A stretch of DNA of 64,000 bases from JACMLD01 sp039915085. GTDB taxonomy: Bacteria; Bacteroidota; Bacteroidia; Chitinophagales; Chitinophagaceae. This document shows, piece by piece, positions 17,984 to 27,700 of this stretch; the stretch's first letter is position 1; each line of letters starts with the position of its first letter. The notes below the pieces were generated by a model that ran no database searches, was not told where the DNA came from, and was given only the letters and a program-made list of their open reading frames with translations. The translations under genes were made by a program, and so were the position numbers. The stretch is from the NCBI GenBank assembly GCA_039915085.1, contig JBDSOC010000074.1, positions 1 to 64,000 of the forward strand, given 5' to 3'.

Positions 17984-18183
17984 AAAAATAATTTGTCGGT
18001 TTAATTTAAAAATTTAATTCAGCTGCAATATTACACATGCATACAAACAGGTCATATACTGAATACCATGAACCGCTTAATGTGCTGTATGAATTGTAAT
18101 AATGCGCCGTCGCCTGTGTATTCGCCGGTTATTTAAAGCATGAATAAGTATCTTTATCATAGTTATATTACTATTCAGCCAGC

Positions 18184-20406
18184 ATGGATTTAATTAAAGA
18201 ATATAAAAGTTTTATCAATAGCTATTACCTGGGCGAAGGGCTGCGTATTACTACAGGTGCTGTTTTGCCAGCTCTTATTCTCAATTATTTTGGATGGCTT
18301 TCAGTTGGTGTACTGGTATCGCTGGGAGCAGTATGCGTAAGTGCAGCGGATAGCCCGGGCCCCATACATCACCGGCGCAACGGCATGCAGATTTGTACCG
18401 CGCTTATTTTTATAGTTTGCCTTATTACCGGGTATGCTGCGCCCTACCCTGTTGGTTTAGGCTGCTGGGTAGCGCTTGCCGGTTTCATATTTTCTATTAT
18501 TGGTGTATATGGTGGCCGCGTTATTTCTATAGGTATTGCCGCGTTGCTGGTAATGGTGCTGAATATGAACAGGCCCGGGCATGACGGGAATGTATTCCTG
18601 AATGCAGTATACGTATCTGCTGGCGGAATATGGTACATGTTACTGAGCCTGGTTCTGTATCACGTTCGCCCATATAAATTAATACAACAGGCGTTGGGAG
18701 ATTGCATTATGGCTACTGCGGATTACCTGCGTATACGTACACAATTTTACGATAACAAACCGGGCTACGATAATGTTTACAGGCAACTGATGGATCAACA
18801 GGTACAGGTACAGCAAAAACAGGATCTGCTGCGTGAACTATTATATAAAAGCCGCACTATTGTTAAAGATTCTACCGTTACCAGCCGTACGCTGATGATG
18901 CTTTTTATTGATACGGTTGATTTATTTGAAAAAGCCGCTACTTCTTTTTATCCTTATGAAAACCTGCATCATTTTTTTGATGATACAGATATATTGCAGC
19001 ACTTTAAAAATTGTGTACTTTCTATTGCAGATGCACTTGATGATACCGGTATTGCTGTTAAAAGTGGTAAAGCATCTGAACCGCCGGATGAATTGCAGGA
19101 AAAACTGGCTGCCCTGCAAAAATATTTTACCGGATTCCGCAATACCAATCTCAATGCAGAAAACCTGGAAGCCATTATCGCCCTGCGCAAAATTTTGCAG
19201 GCCATTGAAGACATGGTTGCAAGAATTAATACTTTACACAACGAAACAAAATATGATAAGAAAAGGGCAAAGGATTTCAGGCCATCCGGAGACCACGATA
19301 AATTTATTACCCATACCGATATTAACTGGAAACTGCTGCGCGATAACCTCACCATCAAATCAGATATCTTCCGGCACGCATTGCGTGTAAGCATTGCCGC
19401 TACCAGCGGGTATATTCTCTCTCACCTTTTTATGCTGGGCCATAGTTACTGGATATTACTCACCATCATCGTAATATTAAAGCCAGCTTACAGCATCACA
19501 AAAAAAAGAAATTACCAGCGTGTAATTGGTACCATTGCCGGAGCATTAGCAGGCATTTTAGTTCTTTATTTTATTAAAGACAGCAGGGTATTGTTTTTTT
19601 TCATGCTGCTATTTATGATGGGGACCTATAGCTTTATACGCACCAATTACCTGCTTGCGGTGATATGCATGACACCTTACGTCTTATTACTATTTCACTT
19701 GCTGAACGGCGGGCAATTCAAAACGGTTATTACAGATCGTATCATTGACACGGCTATTGGATCTGCCATAGCATTTGCAGCTAATTTCTTTTTATTACCT
19801 GCGTGGGAGCATGAACAGATCAAAAAATACCAGGCAGCGGCAATTGCGGCAAGCCTTGATTATTATACAAACGTCTCGCATACTTTTACCGGGGCATCTA
19901 TTACTGATACCCAATTCCGGTTAAGCCGCAAACAGGCATTTGTAGCCCTGGCCAATTTATCAGATGCATTCTCGCGGTTACTGTCAGAACCAAAAAGCAA
20001 ACAAAAAGGCTCCCTGCAGATACACCAGTTTGTGGTGCTTGCCCATACACTTACTTCTCATATTGCAACGCTGGCACATTTTAGTAAAACACTGGCTGCT
20101 AAATATCAGTCGCAGGATTTTGTATCTATTATTAATGAAACAACCAGCAATCTGGCAGCAGCAGAACAGATGGTAGAACAGGCTGATACAGTTATACTTC
20201 CGGTGGAGACCAACAGCAATCCTTTTATACCCGGCACACATGTTAAAGAACTGCTGGCCAAAAGGAATGAAGAATTGCAACAGGGACTAAAACTCACAGA
20301 TACCAGGCTGCGTTTGTCTGAGTTAAAACCGATTGTTGACCAGTTTCAGTTCATTGCCAGTATAGCAGCAGATATCAGGAAGGCAGCAGAAGGTAAAACG
20401 CTATAA
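18184..20406 (+). CDS. FUSC-family (YccS/YhfK-like) inner membrane protein
   Basis: A 740-residue protein starts at ATG 18184. It has two blocks of hydrophobic helices (about residues 18-165 and 395-540), each followed by a long soluble helical region. This is the repeated architecture of the YccS/FUSC family, related to aromatic acid efflux proteins. Recognisable family features are LGAVCVSAADSPGP in the first block and WILLTIIVILKPAYSITKKRN in the second, the latter close to the FUSC core signature. The role is probably export of small aromatic or organic molecules across the inner membrane, but no substrate is established for the Bacteroidota members. The gene is isolated. Confidence 0.88.
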   Translation: MDLIKEYKSFINSYYLGEGLRITTGAVLPALILNYFGWLSVGVLVSLGAVCVSAADSPGPIHHRRNGMQICTALIFIVCLITGYAAPYPVGLGCWVALAGFIFSIIGVYGGRVISIGIAALLVMVLNMNRPGHDGNVFLNAVYVSAGGIWYMLLSLVLYHVRPYKLIQQALGDCIMATADYLRIRTQFYDNKPGYDNVYRQLMDQQVQVQQKQDLLRELLYKSRTIVKDSTVTSRTLMMLFIDTVDLFEKAATSFYPYENLHHFFDDTDILQHFKNCVLSIADALDDTGIAVKSGKASEPPDELQEKLAALQKYFTGFRNTNLNAENLEAIIALRKILQAIEDMVARINTLHNETKYDKKRAKDFRPSGDHDKFITHTDINWKLLRDNLTIKSDIFRHALRVSIAATSGYILSHLFMLGHSYWILLTIIVILKPAYSITKKRNYQRVIGTIAGALAGILVLYFIKDSRVLFFFMLLFMMGTYSFIRTNYLLAVICMTPYVLLLFHLLNGGQFKTVITDRIIDTAIGSAIAFAANFFLLPAWEHEQIKKYQAAAIAASLDYYTNVSHTFTGASITDTQFRLSRKQAFVALANLSDAFSRLLSEPKSKQKGSLQIHQFVVLAHTLTSHIATLAHFSKTLAAKYQSQDFVSIINETTSNLAAAEQMVEQADTVILPVETNSNPFIPGTHVKELLAKRNEELQQGLKLTDTRLRLSELKPIVDQFQFIASIAADIRKAAEGKTL

Positions 20407-20649
20407 TACCTTAGCACCGTTCTATCAATTAAAATCTTTGATAAAAAGCATTTTTGCTACTTCATTAATAGAATCTGGGATACTGCCTCCGAATCTCCGG
20501 GAACGATTGCGTTAAACCGTGTTTAAAAAGAGAAATTAATCTTGTTTTAATATCATGATGAAGTAATTTTAGCAAGCGTAAATGACTTCTGCTACAAGTC
20601 AGTCTTTATTATCCTTACATTAATTTAATAAACCAAAAAACGATTCTAC

Positions 20650-22008
20650 ATGCCACAATCAAGACGCAATTTTATAAAACAGGCAGCCTTAGGTTCAGCC
20701 GGATTTTATTTGGGCGCACCAGCCGTTTTCGGCGCTAAAAGTTATAACAGAATTATTGGTTCAAATGACCGCGTACGCGTGGGGGTAGTGGGGTTTTCAG
20801 ACAGGCATAAGGGTAGCCATATACCCAGTTTTATGAACCATTATAAAGAGTTGAATTTTGACGTGGTAGCAGTATCTGATATATGGAAAATGAGACGTGA
20901 AGAAGGCGCTGCAACATGGAAAGAAAAAATGGGACATGATATTGTTGCCTGCCGGAACAATGAAGAACTGTATGATAAAAAACTGGCTGATGCAGTCTTT
21001 ATAAGTACGGCTGATTTTCAGCATGCACAACATGCTATACAGGCGGTAAATGCAGGCTGCGATGCGTACGTAGAAAAACCTTTTGCTGAAAGCATGGAAG
21101 ATAACCGTGCGGCACTGAAAGCAATTAAAGCAAGTAGTAAAATTGTTCAGATAGGTTCCCAGCGCAGAAGCGGTTCCAACTATCATGCGGCCAATGAGTT
21201 TATACGCTCTGGTAAGTTTGGTGATATAAAAATGGTTGAACTCACATGGAACGTAAACCAACCCGGTCGTTGGCGCAGGCCCGCTTTACTGGGTAAATTA
21301 AAAGAAGAAGATACCGACTGGAAACGTTTTATACTTAACCGCCCGTTTGAAAATTTTGATCCCCGTAAATATTTAGAGTATCGTTTGTTCTGGCCATATT
21401 CCTCCGGTTTGCCCGGTCAGTGGATGAGCCACCAGATTGATACGGTGCATTGGTTCAGCGGCCTCTCCCATCCGCGCAGCGTAGTAGCCAATGGCGGAAT
21501 TTATATGTGGAAAGATGGAAGAAGAAATTGGGATACCATTACGGCTGTTTTTGATTATGGCCCCGCCAATGATCCTTCCAACGGTTTCCAGGTAACATTT
21601 GGCTCGCGTATGGACAATGGTGATGAGAACCCGGCCGAGATATATTATTCCAATGGGGGTGAACTGAATTTAAATACAAACAAGGTTTCTCCCAAAGGTG
21701 GATTGACACAAAGAATGGCAGACGCTATGAACCTGAAGGCTAATCTTTTACCGGAAATGAGTTTGTCTGAAGTGGAAACAGTGGTTGCATCAGCCAACAC
21801 TGGCGGCGACAAGCTAACGAGCAACCATGTACGCAACTGGATGGAATGCATCCGCAGCCGCAAACAACCCAATGCACCAGTGGAAGCAGGTTATAGTCAC
21901 TCCATAGCAAATATTATGACAACCGCCTCTGCACATACGGGCAGCAAAGCAACTTTTGATGAAGCCACACAGGAAGTGATGGCAGGTGGTAAAGTTTTTA
22001 AATATTGA
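20650..22008 (+). CDS. Tat-exported Gfo/Idh/MocA family oxidoreductase
   Basis: A 452-residue protein starts at ATG 20650. The N-terminus is a twin-arginine signal (SRRNFIKQAALGSAGFYLGAP), so the protein is exported folded with its nicotinamide cofactor. The Rossmann domain starts around residue 42 (RVRVGVVGFSDRHKG). The family EKP motif is at 142-144 (YVEKPFAES). A C-terminal alpha/beta domain follows, with WMSHQIDTVHWFSG and HVRNWMECIRSRKQPNAPVE near the end, as in many secreted Bacteroidota members. Family enzymes oxidise, reduce or otherwise transform sugars and inositols. A hairpin terminator separates it from the DUF6807 gene, so they may be separately transcribed. Confidence 0.9.
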   Translation: MPQSRRNFIKQAALGSAGFYLGAPAVFGAKSYNRIIGSNDRVRVGVVGFSDRHKGSHIPSFMNHYKELNFDVVAVSDIWKMRREEGAATWKEKMGHDIVACRNNEELYDKKLADAVFISTADFQHAQHAIQAVNAGCDAYVEKPFAESMEDNRAALKAIKASSKIVQIGSQRRSGSNYHAANEFIRSGKFGDIKMVELTWNVNQPGRWRRPALLGKLKEEDTDWKRFILNRPFENFDPRKYLEYRLFWPYSSGLPGQWMSHQIDTVHWFSGLSHPRSVVANGGIYMWKDGRRNWDTITAVFDYGPANDPSNGFQVTFGSRMDNGDENPAEIYYSNGGELNLNTNKVSPKGGLTQRMADAMNLKANLLPEMSLSEVETVVASANTGGDKLTSNHVRNWMECIRSRKQPNAPVEAGYSHSIANIMTTASAHTGSKATFDEATQEVMAGGKVFKY

Positions 22009-22167
22009 GCTTTTACCCAGCCCCTGCCGTACGGGTGGAGAGGAATGCCTCTCCGTAAGAGACAGTACAAAAGGAACCGGAGATGCGTAAGCAATGTTAT
22101 CTATGACCGTGTCTCACCACAAATGATCAATGAGTCGCGAACCAGAATAGAAATCAAATTATTATAC

Positions 22168-22198
22168 TGCGGCCGGCAAAAGCCGGCCGCAATTTTAT
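22168..22198 (+). terminator. Hairpin terminator after the Gfo/Idh/MocA gene
   Basis: A perfect, GC-rich 10-bp stem (TGCGGCCGGC, loop AAAA, GCCGGCCGCA) is followed by ATTTTAT. It stands 160 bp after the oxidoreductase stop and 35 bp before the next ATG. Confidence 0.65.
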
Positions 22199-22232
22199 AT
22201 TATACAACAGAAATAAAAATAAATACAAAAAA

Positions 22233-23270
22233 ATGCGCCCTTCTAAATTCATACTATTACTGCCAATAATTATTTTCTATTCTTTTGCGTCTGCTCAAAA
22301 ACAGGAAATGGTGAAACTTGTAAAGGACAAAGATGCCAACCGGATAGATGTATTCATTGGCAACAAACCATTCACCAGTTTTTTTTATCCCGATACATTG
22401 GAAAAACCAGTACTTTATCCAATAATAGCCGCCAATGGCACTACCGTTACCCGTGGCTTTCCACTAAATCCACAGCCAGGTGAACCTACCGATCATCCGC
22501 ACCACATAGGCATGTGGTTTAACTTTGAAAATGTAAACAAGCTTGACTTCTGGAACAATTCATTCGCTATACCAAAAGAGAAAAAGAATATGTATGGCTG
22601 GATAAAAACAGATCGTATTACAGAAACAAAAGATGGTACAAAAGGATTACTGACCTATCATGCCAACTGGACCAATCAACAGAATGAAACATTACTGGAA
22701 GAAACAACCAGTTTTGAATTCAGCGGTACTGATCGCCTGCGTATTATTGACCGGACTACAACTTTAAAAGCAGTTACGGAAGTCAATTTTACTGATGCTA
22801 AAGATGGTTTACTGGGTTTCAGACTGGCTCATGCCCTTGAAATACCAACTACAGAAGATAAAAAGTTTACTGATGACAAAGGAATAATAACAGTGGTGAA
22901 AGGAACGAAAGACAGTACAGCAAATGGCAACTACATAACCAGTGAAGGAAAGGAAGGTGATGCAGCATGGAGCACCCGCGGAAGATGGTGCAAGGTGTAT
23001 GGCAAAATGGGTAAAGATTCAGTAAGTGTGGTCATCATCGATCATCCGAAAAATCCCAATTACCCTACTTTCTGGCATGCACGTGGCTATGGTTTGTTTG
23101 CTGCAAATCCACTCGGAGAAAAAGTTTTTACCAATGGAATATCAGCTAAGAACCTGCAATTAAAGAAAGGCGAAGCCGTTGTTTTTCGCTTTAGAATAGT
23201 AGTGGATAATGGCAACAAAACCATTGATAACAACCAAATAAATACATTGGCTGACGCGTTCGGGAAATAA
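22233..23270 (+). CDS. DUF6807 / PmoA-like family protein, exported
   Basis: A 345-residue protein starts at ATG 22233 with a signal peptide (MRPSKFILLLPIIIFYSFASAQ). The mature protein shows the marks of the family annotated as methane oxygenase PmoA-like, DUF6807. These are YPIIAANGTTVTRGFPLNP, GEPTDHPHHIGMWFNF near residues 85-100, and AWSTRGRWCKVYGKMGKDSVSVVIIDHP late in the protein. The HPHH pair is a likely metal or substrate site. The PmoA name is historical and no methane chemistry is implied. In Bacteroidota these genes often sit near Gfo/Idh/MocA oxidoreductases, as here, which suggests a shared sugar-derivative pathway in the periplasm. Confidence 0.85.
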   Translation: MRPSKFILLLPIIIFYSFASAQKQEMVKLVKDKDANRIDVFIGNKPFTSFFYPDTLEKPVLYPIIAANGTTVTRGFPLNPQPGEPTDHPHHIGMWFNFENVNKLDFWNNSFAIPKEKKNMYGWIKTDRITETKDGTKGLLTYHANWTNQQNETLLEETTSFEFSGTDRLRIIDRTTTLKAVTEVNFTDAKDGLLGFRLAHALEIPTTEDKKFTDDKGIITVVKGTKDSTANGNYITSEGKEGDAAWSTRGRWCKVYGKMGKDSVSVVIIDHPKNPNYPTFWHARGYGLFAANPLGEKVFTNGISAKNLQLKKGEAVVFRFRIVVDNGNKTIDNNQINTLADAFGK

Positions 23271-23294
23271 CAACGCGCTTGGTAAGTTTTAATA

Positions 23295-23330
23295 AACCCT
23301 GCTCTATATAAAGGTGCAGGGTTATTTTTT
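23295..23330 (+). terminator. Rho-independent terminator after the DUF6807 gene
   Basis: AACCCTGC pairs with GCAGGGTT across a 13-nt loop and runs into ATTTTTT. It lies about 25 bp after the stop codon. Confidence 0.8.
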
Positions 23331-23526
23331 TACTGCATTTGACATTGCCGGTGTGGAATTTACTCACTATGCCCTGGATGTACTTTTGACTATTTCTTAA
23401 AAAATATACAGCTGTTTAAGATAATGAAATAGAAAAACAAAAAAATATTAAACAAACAATCCAGTGTAAAAAAATCTACAACTTTAACTGGCATTGTATT
23501 TTCAATAGTTGCTACTAAACGAAAGT

Positions 23527-24612
23527 ATGGGCGCGACTGCATTGCGACTGACTCACAAAGATTTTTTACAGGCCGACAAACATTATGAAGAAGCTGCTGT
23601 TGCCGCTAATCTTTTATATGTAAAAGATAATAGGGAAGGCATTTCACGGGTTAAAAAAGGAAAGGGATTTGCTTATTATCACCAGGATAAACCTGTTAAA
23701 GCACAAAAAGAAATCAACCGCATCCGCAAACTGGCCATTCCACCTGCCTGGTTGAATGTATGGATTTGCCCTGTAGAAAATGGTCATATACAGGCTACAG
23801 GATTGGATCTCCGCAAACGCAAACAATACCGTTACCATGAGCTCTGGAATAAGTTAAGAAATGAAACCAAGTTTCACAGGTTATATGAGTTTGGTAAAAT
23901 ACTTCCACAGTTAAGATTGAAGCTGGAAAAAGATTTGGCAGTTAAAGAACTGAGCCAGCAAAAAGTACTGGCTACTGTTATTGGTTTAATGGAAAGAACT
24001 TATATACGTGTAGGCAATAATGAATACGCAAAACAAAATGGTTCCTATGGTTTAACTACTTTGAAAGACAAGCATGTTAATATCAGTGGAGATAAAATGA
24101 TTTTCACTTTTAAAGGCAAAAAAGGTATTGACCAAAATATCAGCTTAAAAAACAAACGACTTGCCAGGATGGTAAAACAATGCCGCGATATACCCGGCAA
24201 AGAATTGTTTCAGTACTATGATGCAGACGGCAACCGTAAAACAATCGATTCCGGAATGGTTAACCAGTATATCAAAGATGTGAGCGGTTATGATTGCAGT
24301 GCAAAAGATTTCAGAACATGGGCTGGTTCTCTGCATGCACTTCAGGCTTTCCGTTCATTGGGTGAAGCACTTACAGCAACAGAAAGCAAAAAAAATATAT
24401 TGTCGGCACTTGATGAAGTAAGTAAGAAACTGGGTAACACACGCACAGTTTGCAAGAAATATTATGTTCATCCCTCATTGATAAAACTGTATGAAGAAAA
24501 CAATTTAACCGGCTATCTTAAAGAACTGGACAAGCTGGAAGAACCAGATAATGAAAGCGGCCTTACCGCCGAAGAAAAGGTGCTGATGAAAATTTTAAAA
24601 CAATTTATTTAA
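23527..24612 (+). CDS. DNA topoisomerase IB (poxvirus-type)
   Basis: The chosen start is ATG 23527 (361 residues). An in-frame TTG at 23509 is less likely. The N-terminal domain has GISRVKKGKGFAYYHQD and IRKLAIPPAWLNVWICP. The catalytic domain begins near residue 75. Catalytic residues by comparison with vaccinia and Deinococcus enzymes: Arg in RTYIRVGN (about 161), Lys in the FKGKKG hairpin (about 197), Arg in DFRTWAGS (about 263), Asn in GNTRTVCKKYY (about 304) and the nucleophilic Tyr at about 313. Asn replaces the His of vaccinia, as in Deinococcus. The enzyme relaxes supercoils through a 3'-phosphotyrosyl intermediate. The gene is monocistronic. Confidence 0.93.
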   Translation: MGATALRLTHKDFLQADKHYEEAAVAANLLYVKDNREGISRVKKGKGFAYYHQDKPVKAQKEINRIRKLAIPPAWLNVWICPVENGHIQATGLDLRKRKQYRYHELWNKLRNETKFHRLYEFGKILPQLRLKLEKDLAVKELSQQKVLATVIGLMERTYIRVGNNEYAKQNGSYGLTTLKDKHVNISGDKMIFTFKGKKGIDQNISLKNKRLARMVKQCRDIPGKELFQYYDADGNRKTIDSGMVNQYIKDVSGYDCSAKDFRTWAGSLHALQAFRSLGEALTATESKKNILSALDEVSKKLGNTRTVCKKYYVHPSLIKLYEENNLTGYLKELDKLEEPDNESGLTAEEKVLMKILKQFI

Positions 24613-24738
24613 ACTCCGTAGTTTTATTTATATATTTCATTAATTATAGCTGTAAATTAAGGCTTTGTACTGCAATTATGGACTGGCTTTTGCATTGCTA
24701 TGGTATTACTACATTAATATTAAGTAGCCTACTATTTT

Positions 24739-27700
24739 ATGTCTGAAAATAAGCCTGTTAACACTACCCGCAGTTCTGTGTTGTCGCGTCTGGGCAGGCT
24801 TTTCCTGAAAATCTTACTGGTTATTTTTATTTTATTGCTGCTGGTTATTGTACTGGTGCAAACCCCATTTATACAGAATATAGCGCGTGAAAAAGCGCAG
24901 GACTACTTATCGGGTAAGTTAAAAACAAAGGTGGTGCTAGGCAGGCTGTATATTGGTTTCCCTCAAACAGTGGAACTTGGCAATGTTTATATTGAGGACC
25001 TGCAAAAAGACACCTTGCTTTCGGGTAAATCATTGAAAGTAAATATCAATATGTGGAAATTGCTCCACAGTGATGTAGCCATTAATAAAATAGAACTGGA
25101 GGGAATAACCGCTAAAATTAAAAGACAATTACCGGATACCAGTTTTAACTTTCAATTTATAGTGGATGCCTTTGCCGGTACCCAGAAAGCAGTGCCGCAA
25201 AAAACGGATACTTCTGCCTTAAAAATTTCCCTGGATAATTTATTGCTGAACAAAGTTCGTCTTGTTTACAATGATATTGTTACAGGTAATGATATGGAGG
25301 TATGGATTGAACACAGCAATACAAACATTGATAAGCTTGATCCAACGCATATGTTGTACAGTGTGCCGTTGATTGAAATGACTGGCGTAAGAGCAAGGGT
25401 ATACCAGAATAAACCATTGCAAACGCCGGAAGAAAATACTAAAGCCATAAAAAAAACAGGTCAGCCTAATCCGCTGCAACTCGCACTTAAAAAAATAAAT
25501 CTCACGGATATAGTATTTGATTACCAGAATTCCGTGTCTGCCCTGTATAGTAATATTCAGTTGGGAGAATTGAAAGGAGATGTGCGTGCATTTGATCTGA
25601 ATAAGCAATTAATACTGTTGAATGAAATACAACTAAACAAAACAACAGCAACAGTAAGAATTGGCAAACAAAAAACGGCTGAAGTATTAAGTAAAAAGGC
25701 GGCTCCTATTGTTGATTCTGCGGATGCGGGCTGGCGGCTGATGGTTGCGAATACTTCTTTGCAGGACAACAATATTCAGTTTGATGATGACAGCAAAATG
25801 AAGCTCGCCAAAGGAATGGATTTTGCGCACATTAAAGCCACTAAATTTACTATAGAAATAAAAGACCTTAAGTATAGTAAGGATTCTATTGCCGGCAATA
25901 TTACAAAAGGCAGTATGCAGGAACAAAGTGGATTTGCATTAAACAGTTTTCATACTAATTTTTTATACGCCGCCAACCAGGCCTGGTTAAAAGATCTCAG
26001 CATTCAAACACCTGGCAGTTCAATACAGCGATCGCTGGTGGTTAGCTATCCTTCTATTGAAGCAGTACAAAAAGATCCTTCAAAAATGAATATTGATGTT
26101 GATCTTCAAAACAGTAAAATACAGGTAAAAGATATATTGATCTTTGCGCCTTTTTTGAATAAAGAACCGGCTTTTAAAAATAATAATGCAGTGCTGCTGG
26201 TCAACAGTCGCATAAAAGGCAGCATGGCCAACCTTACTATACCGGTATTTCAGTTCAGCGGGCTGCAAAATACAAAGATGGATATTTCCGGAACTATCCA
26301 AAATGCAACGGATGCAAAAAAAATACACGCTGACCTTGTTATAAAAAACTTTAGCAGCAGCCGTAAAGATATTATGAGCCTTGTGCCTCCCAAAACTTTA
26401 CCATCCAATATTGTCCTTCCCGAAAAATTTTCCTTATCCGGAAAGTTTAAAGGCGGCATGAAAGCCATCGAAACAGATCTTAAACTGAATTCTGATTTAG
26501 GGGATGCGACCGTTAAAGGGACCGCATCACAATTCACTGACAAAAGAAACGCGTTGTATGATCTTGCAGTAACACTGAACAAAGTAAACCTGGGTGTTTT
26601 GCTGAAGGATACTGCAAAAACATTTGGAATAGTAACGGCCAGTTTTACCGCTAAAGGAAAAGGATACGATCCGCAATATGCCAATGCAAAACTGCATGGC
26701 ATCGTGCGTTCCGCTGAACTTAAACAATATAATTACCAGAATCTTGTAATGGATGCCAGTATAGCCAACCAGCAATTAAAAGCAGTTGCTGATATACGTG
26801 ACCCTAATATTGCACTGTCTCTTGACGCAAAAGGCAATTTTGCTACAAAGTACCCGGCCGTACAGCTTACTATGAAGATAGATACACTCAGAACACTTCC
26901 ACTTCACCTCACTACTGATACACTTTTTTACCAGGGCAATCTCACCGCCGATTTCCCGGCAACAAATCCCGATAGCCTGATGGGTAATTTACTTGTGACA
27001 AAATCTGTACTGATAAATAATAAAACGCGTATTCCAATGGATACCGTACAAATTGCTGCCGGCAAAACTGACAGCGGGCAATTTGTACATGTAAGAAGTG
27101 ATATTGTAAAATTGCAATTAAACGGAAAATACAAGCTAACGCAAATGGGCAGTGTTTTTCAACAGGCTATGGAACCTTATTTTTCCAGGGTAGCAGACAG
27201 CAGCCTTGTAAAAACCGATCCCTATGATTTTACGATTACCGGAACAATAATCAATAAGCCATTATTAAAAGCACTTGTACCACAACTTGACAGCCTGAAG
27301 GATGTAACCCTGCAAAGCCATTTCAGCAGCGACAATGGATGGCAGGCCAGGGTGCAGGCCCCGCTTATTATAAATGGTGCCAACAAAATTAATAACCTGC
27401 AGCTGAATGCTGCTACACAAAAGGATAAATTATTTGTAAATGCTTCTGTCGCCAATATACAAAGTGGTACCAGTTTAAATGTTTACGCAACCAGCCTTAC
27501 TGCAGCCATTGCCAATAACAAAATAGATTTCACTTTATTAAATAAAGACAAAACTTCCAAAGATAAATACCGGCTGTCGGGCCTCCTTGAACAACCATCA
27601 AAAGGTCAATACGCTTTTTCACTGAAGTCTGATAGCCTGATGCTGAATTATGATAAATGGAACATTAATACTGATAACAAAATTGTGTATGATGGCAATG

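Noticed and set aside
22037..22054. Hairpin GGAGAGG/CCTCTCC after the Gfo/Idh/MocA gene
   Set aside because: The 7-bp stem has no T tract; the stronger hairpin at 22168 is the better terminator. Could be a REP-like fragment, not supported.
23381..23388. TACTTTTG as -7 element for topoisomerase IB
   Set aside because: It matches TAnnTTTG, but no TTG sits 19-22 bp upstream and the leader would be about 130 nt; left uncalled.
24500..24620. Missing catalytic His in topoisomerase IB as a defect
   Set aside because: Asn at this place is also found in the Deinococcus enzyme, which is active.
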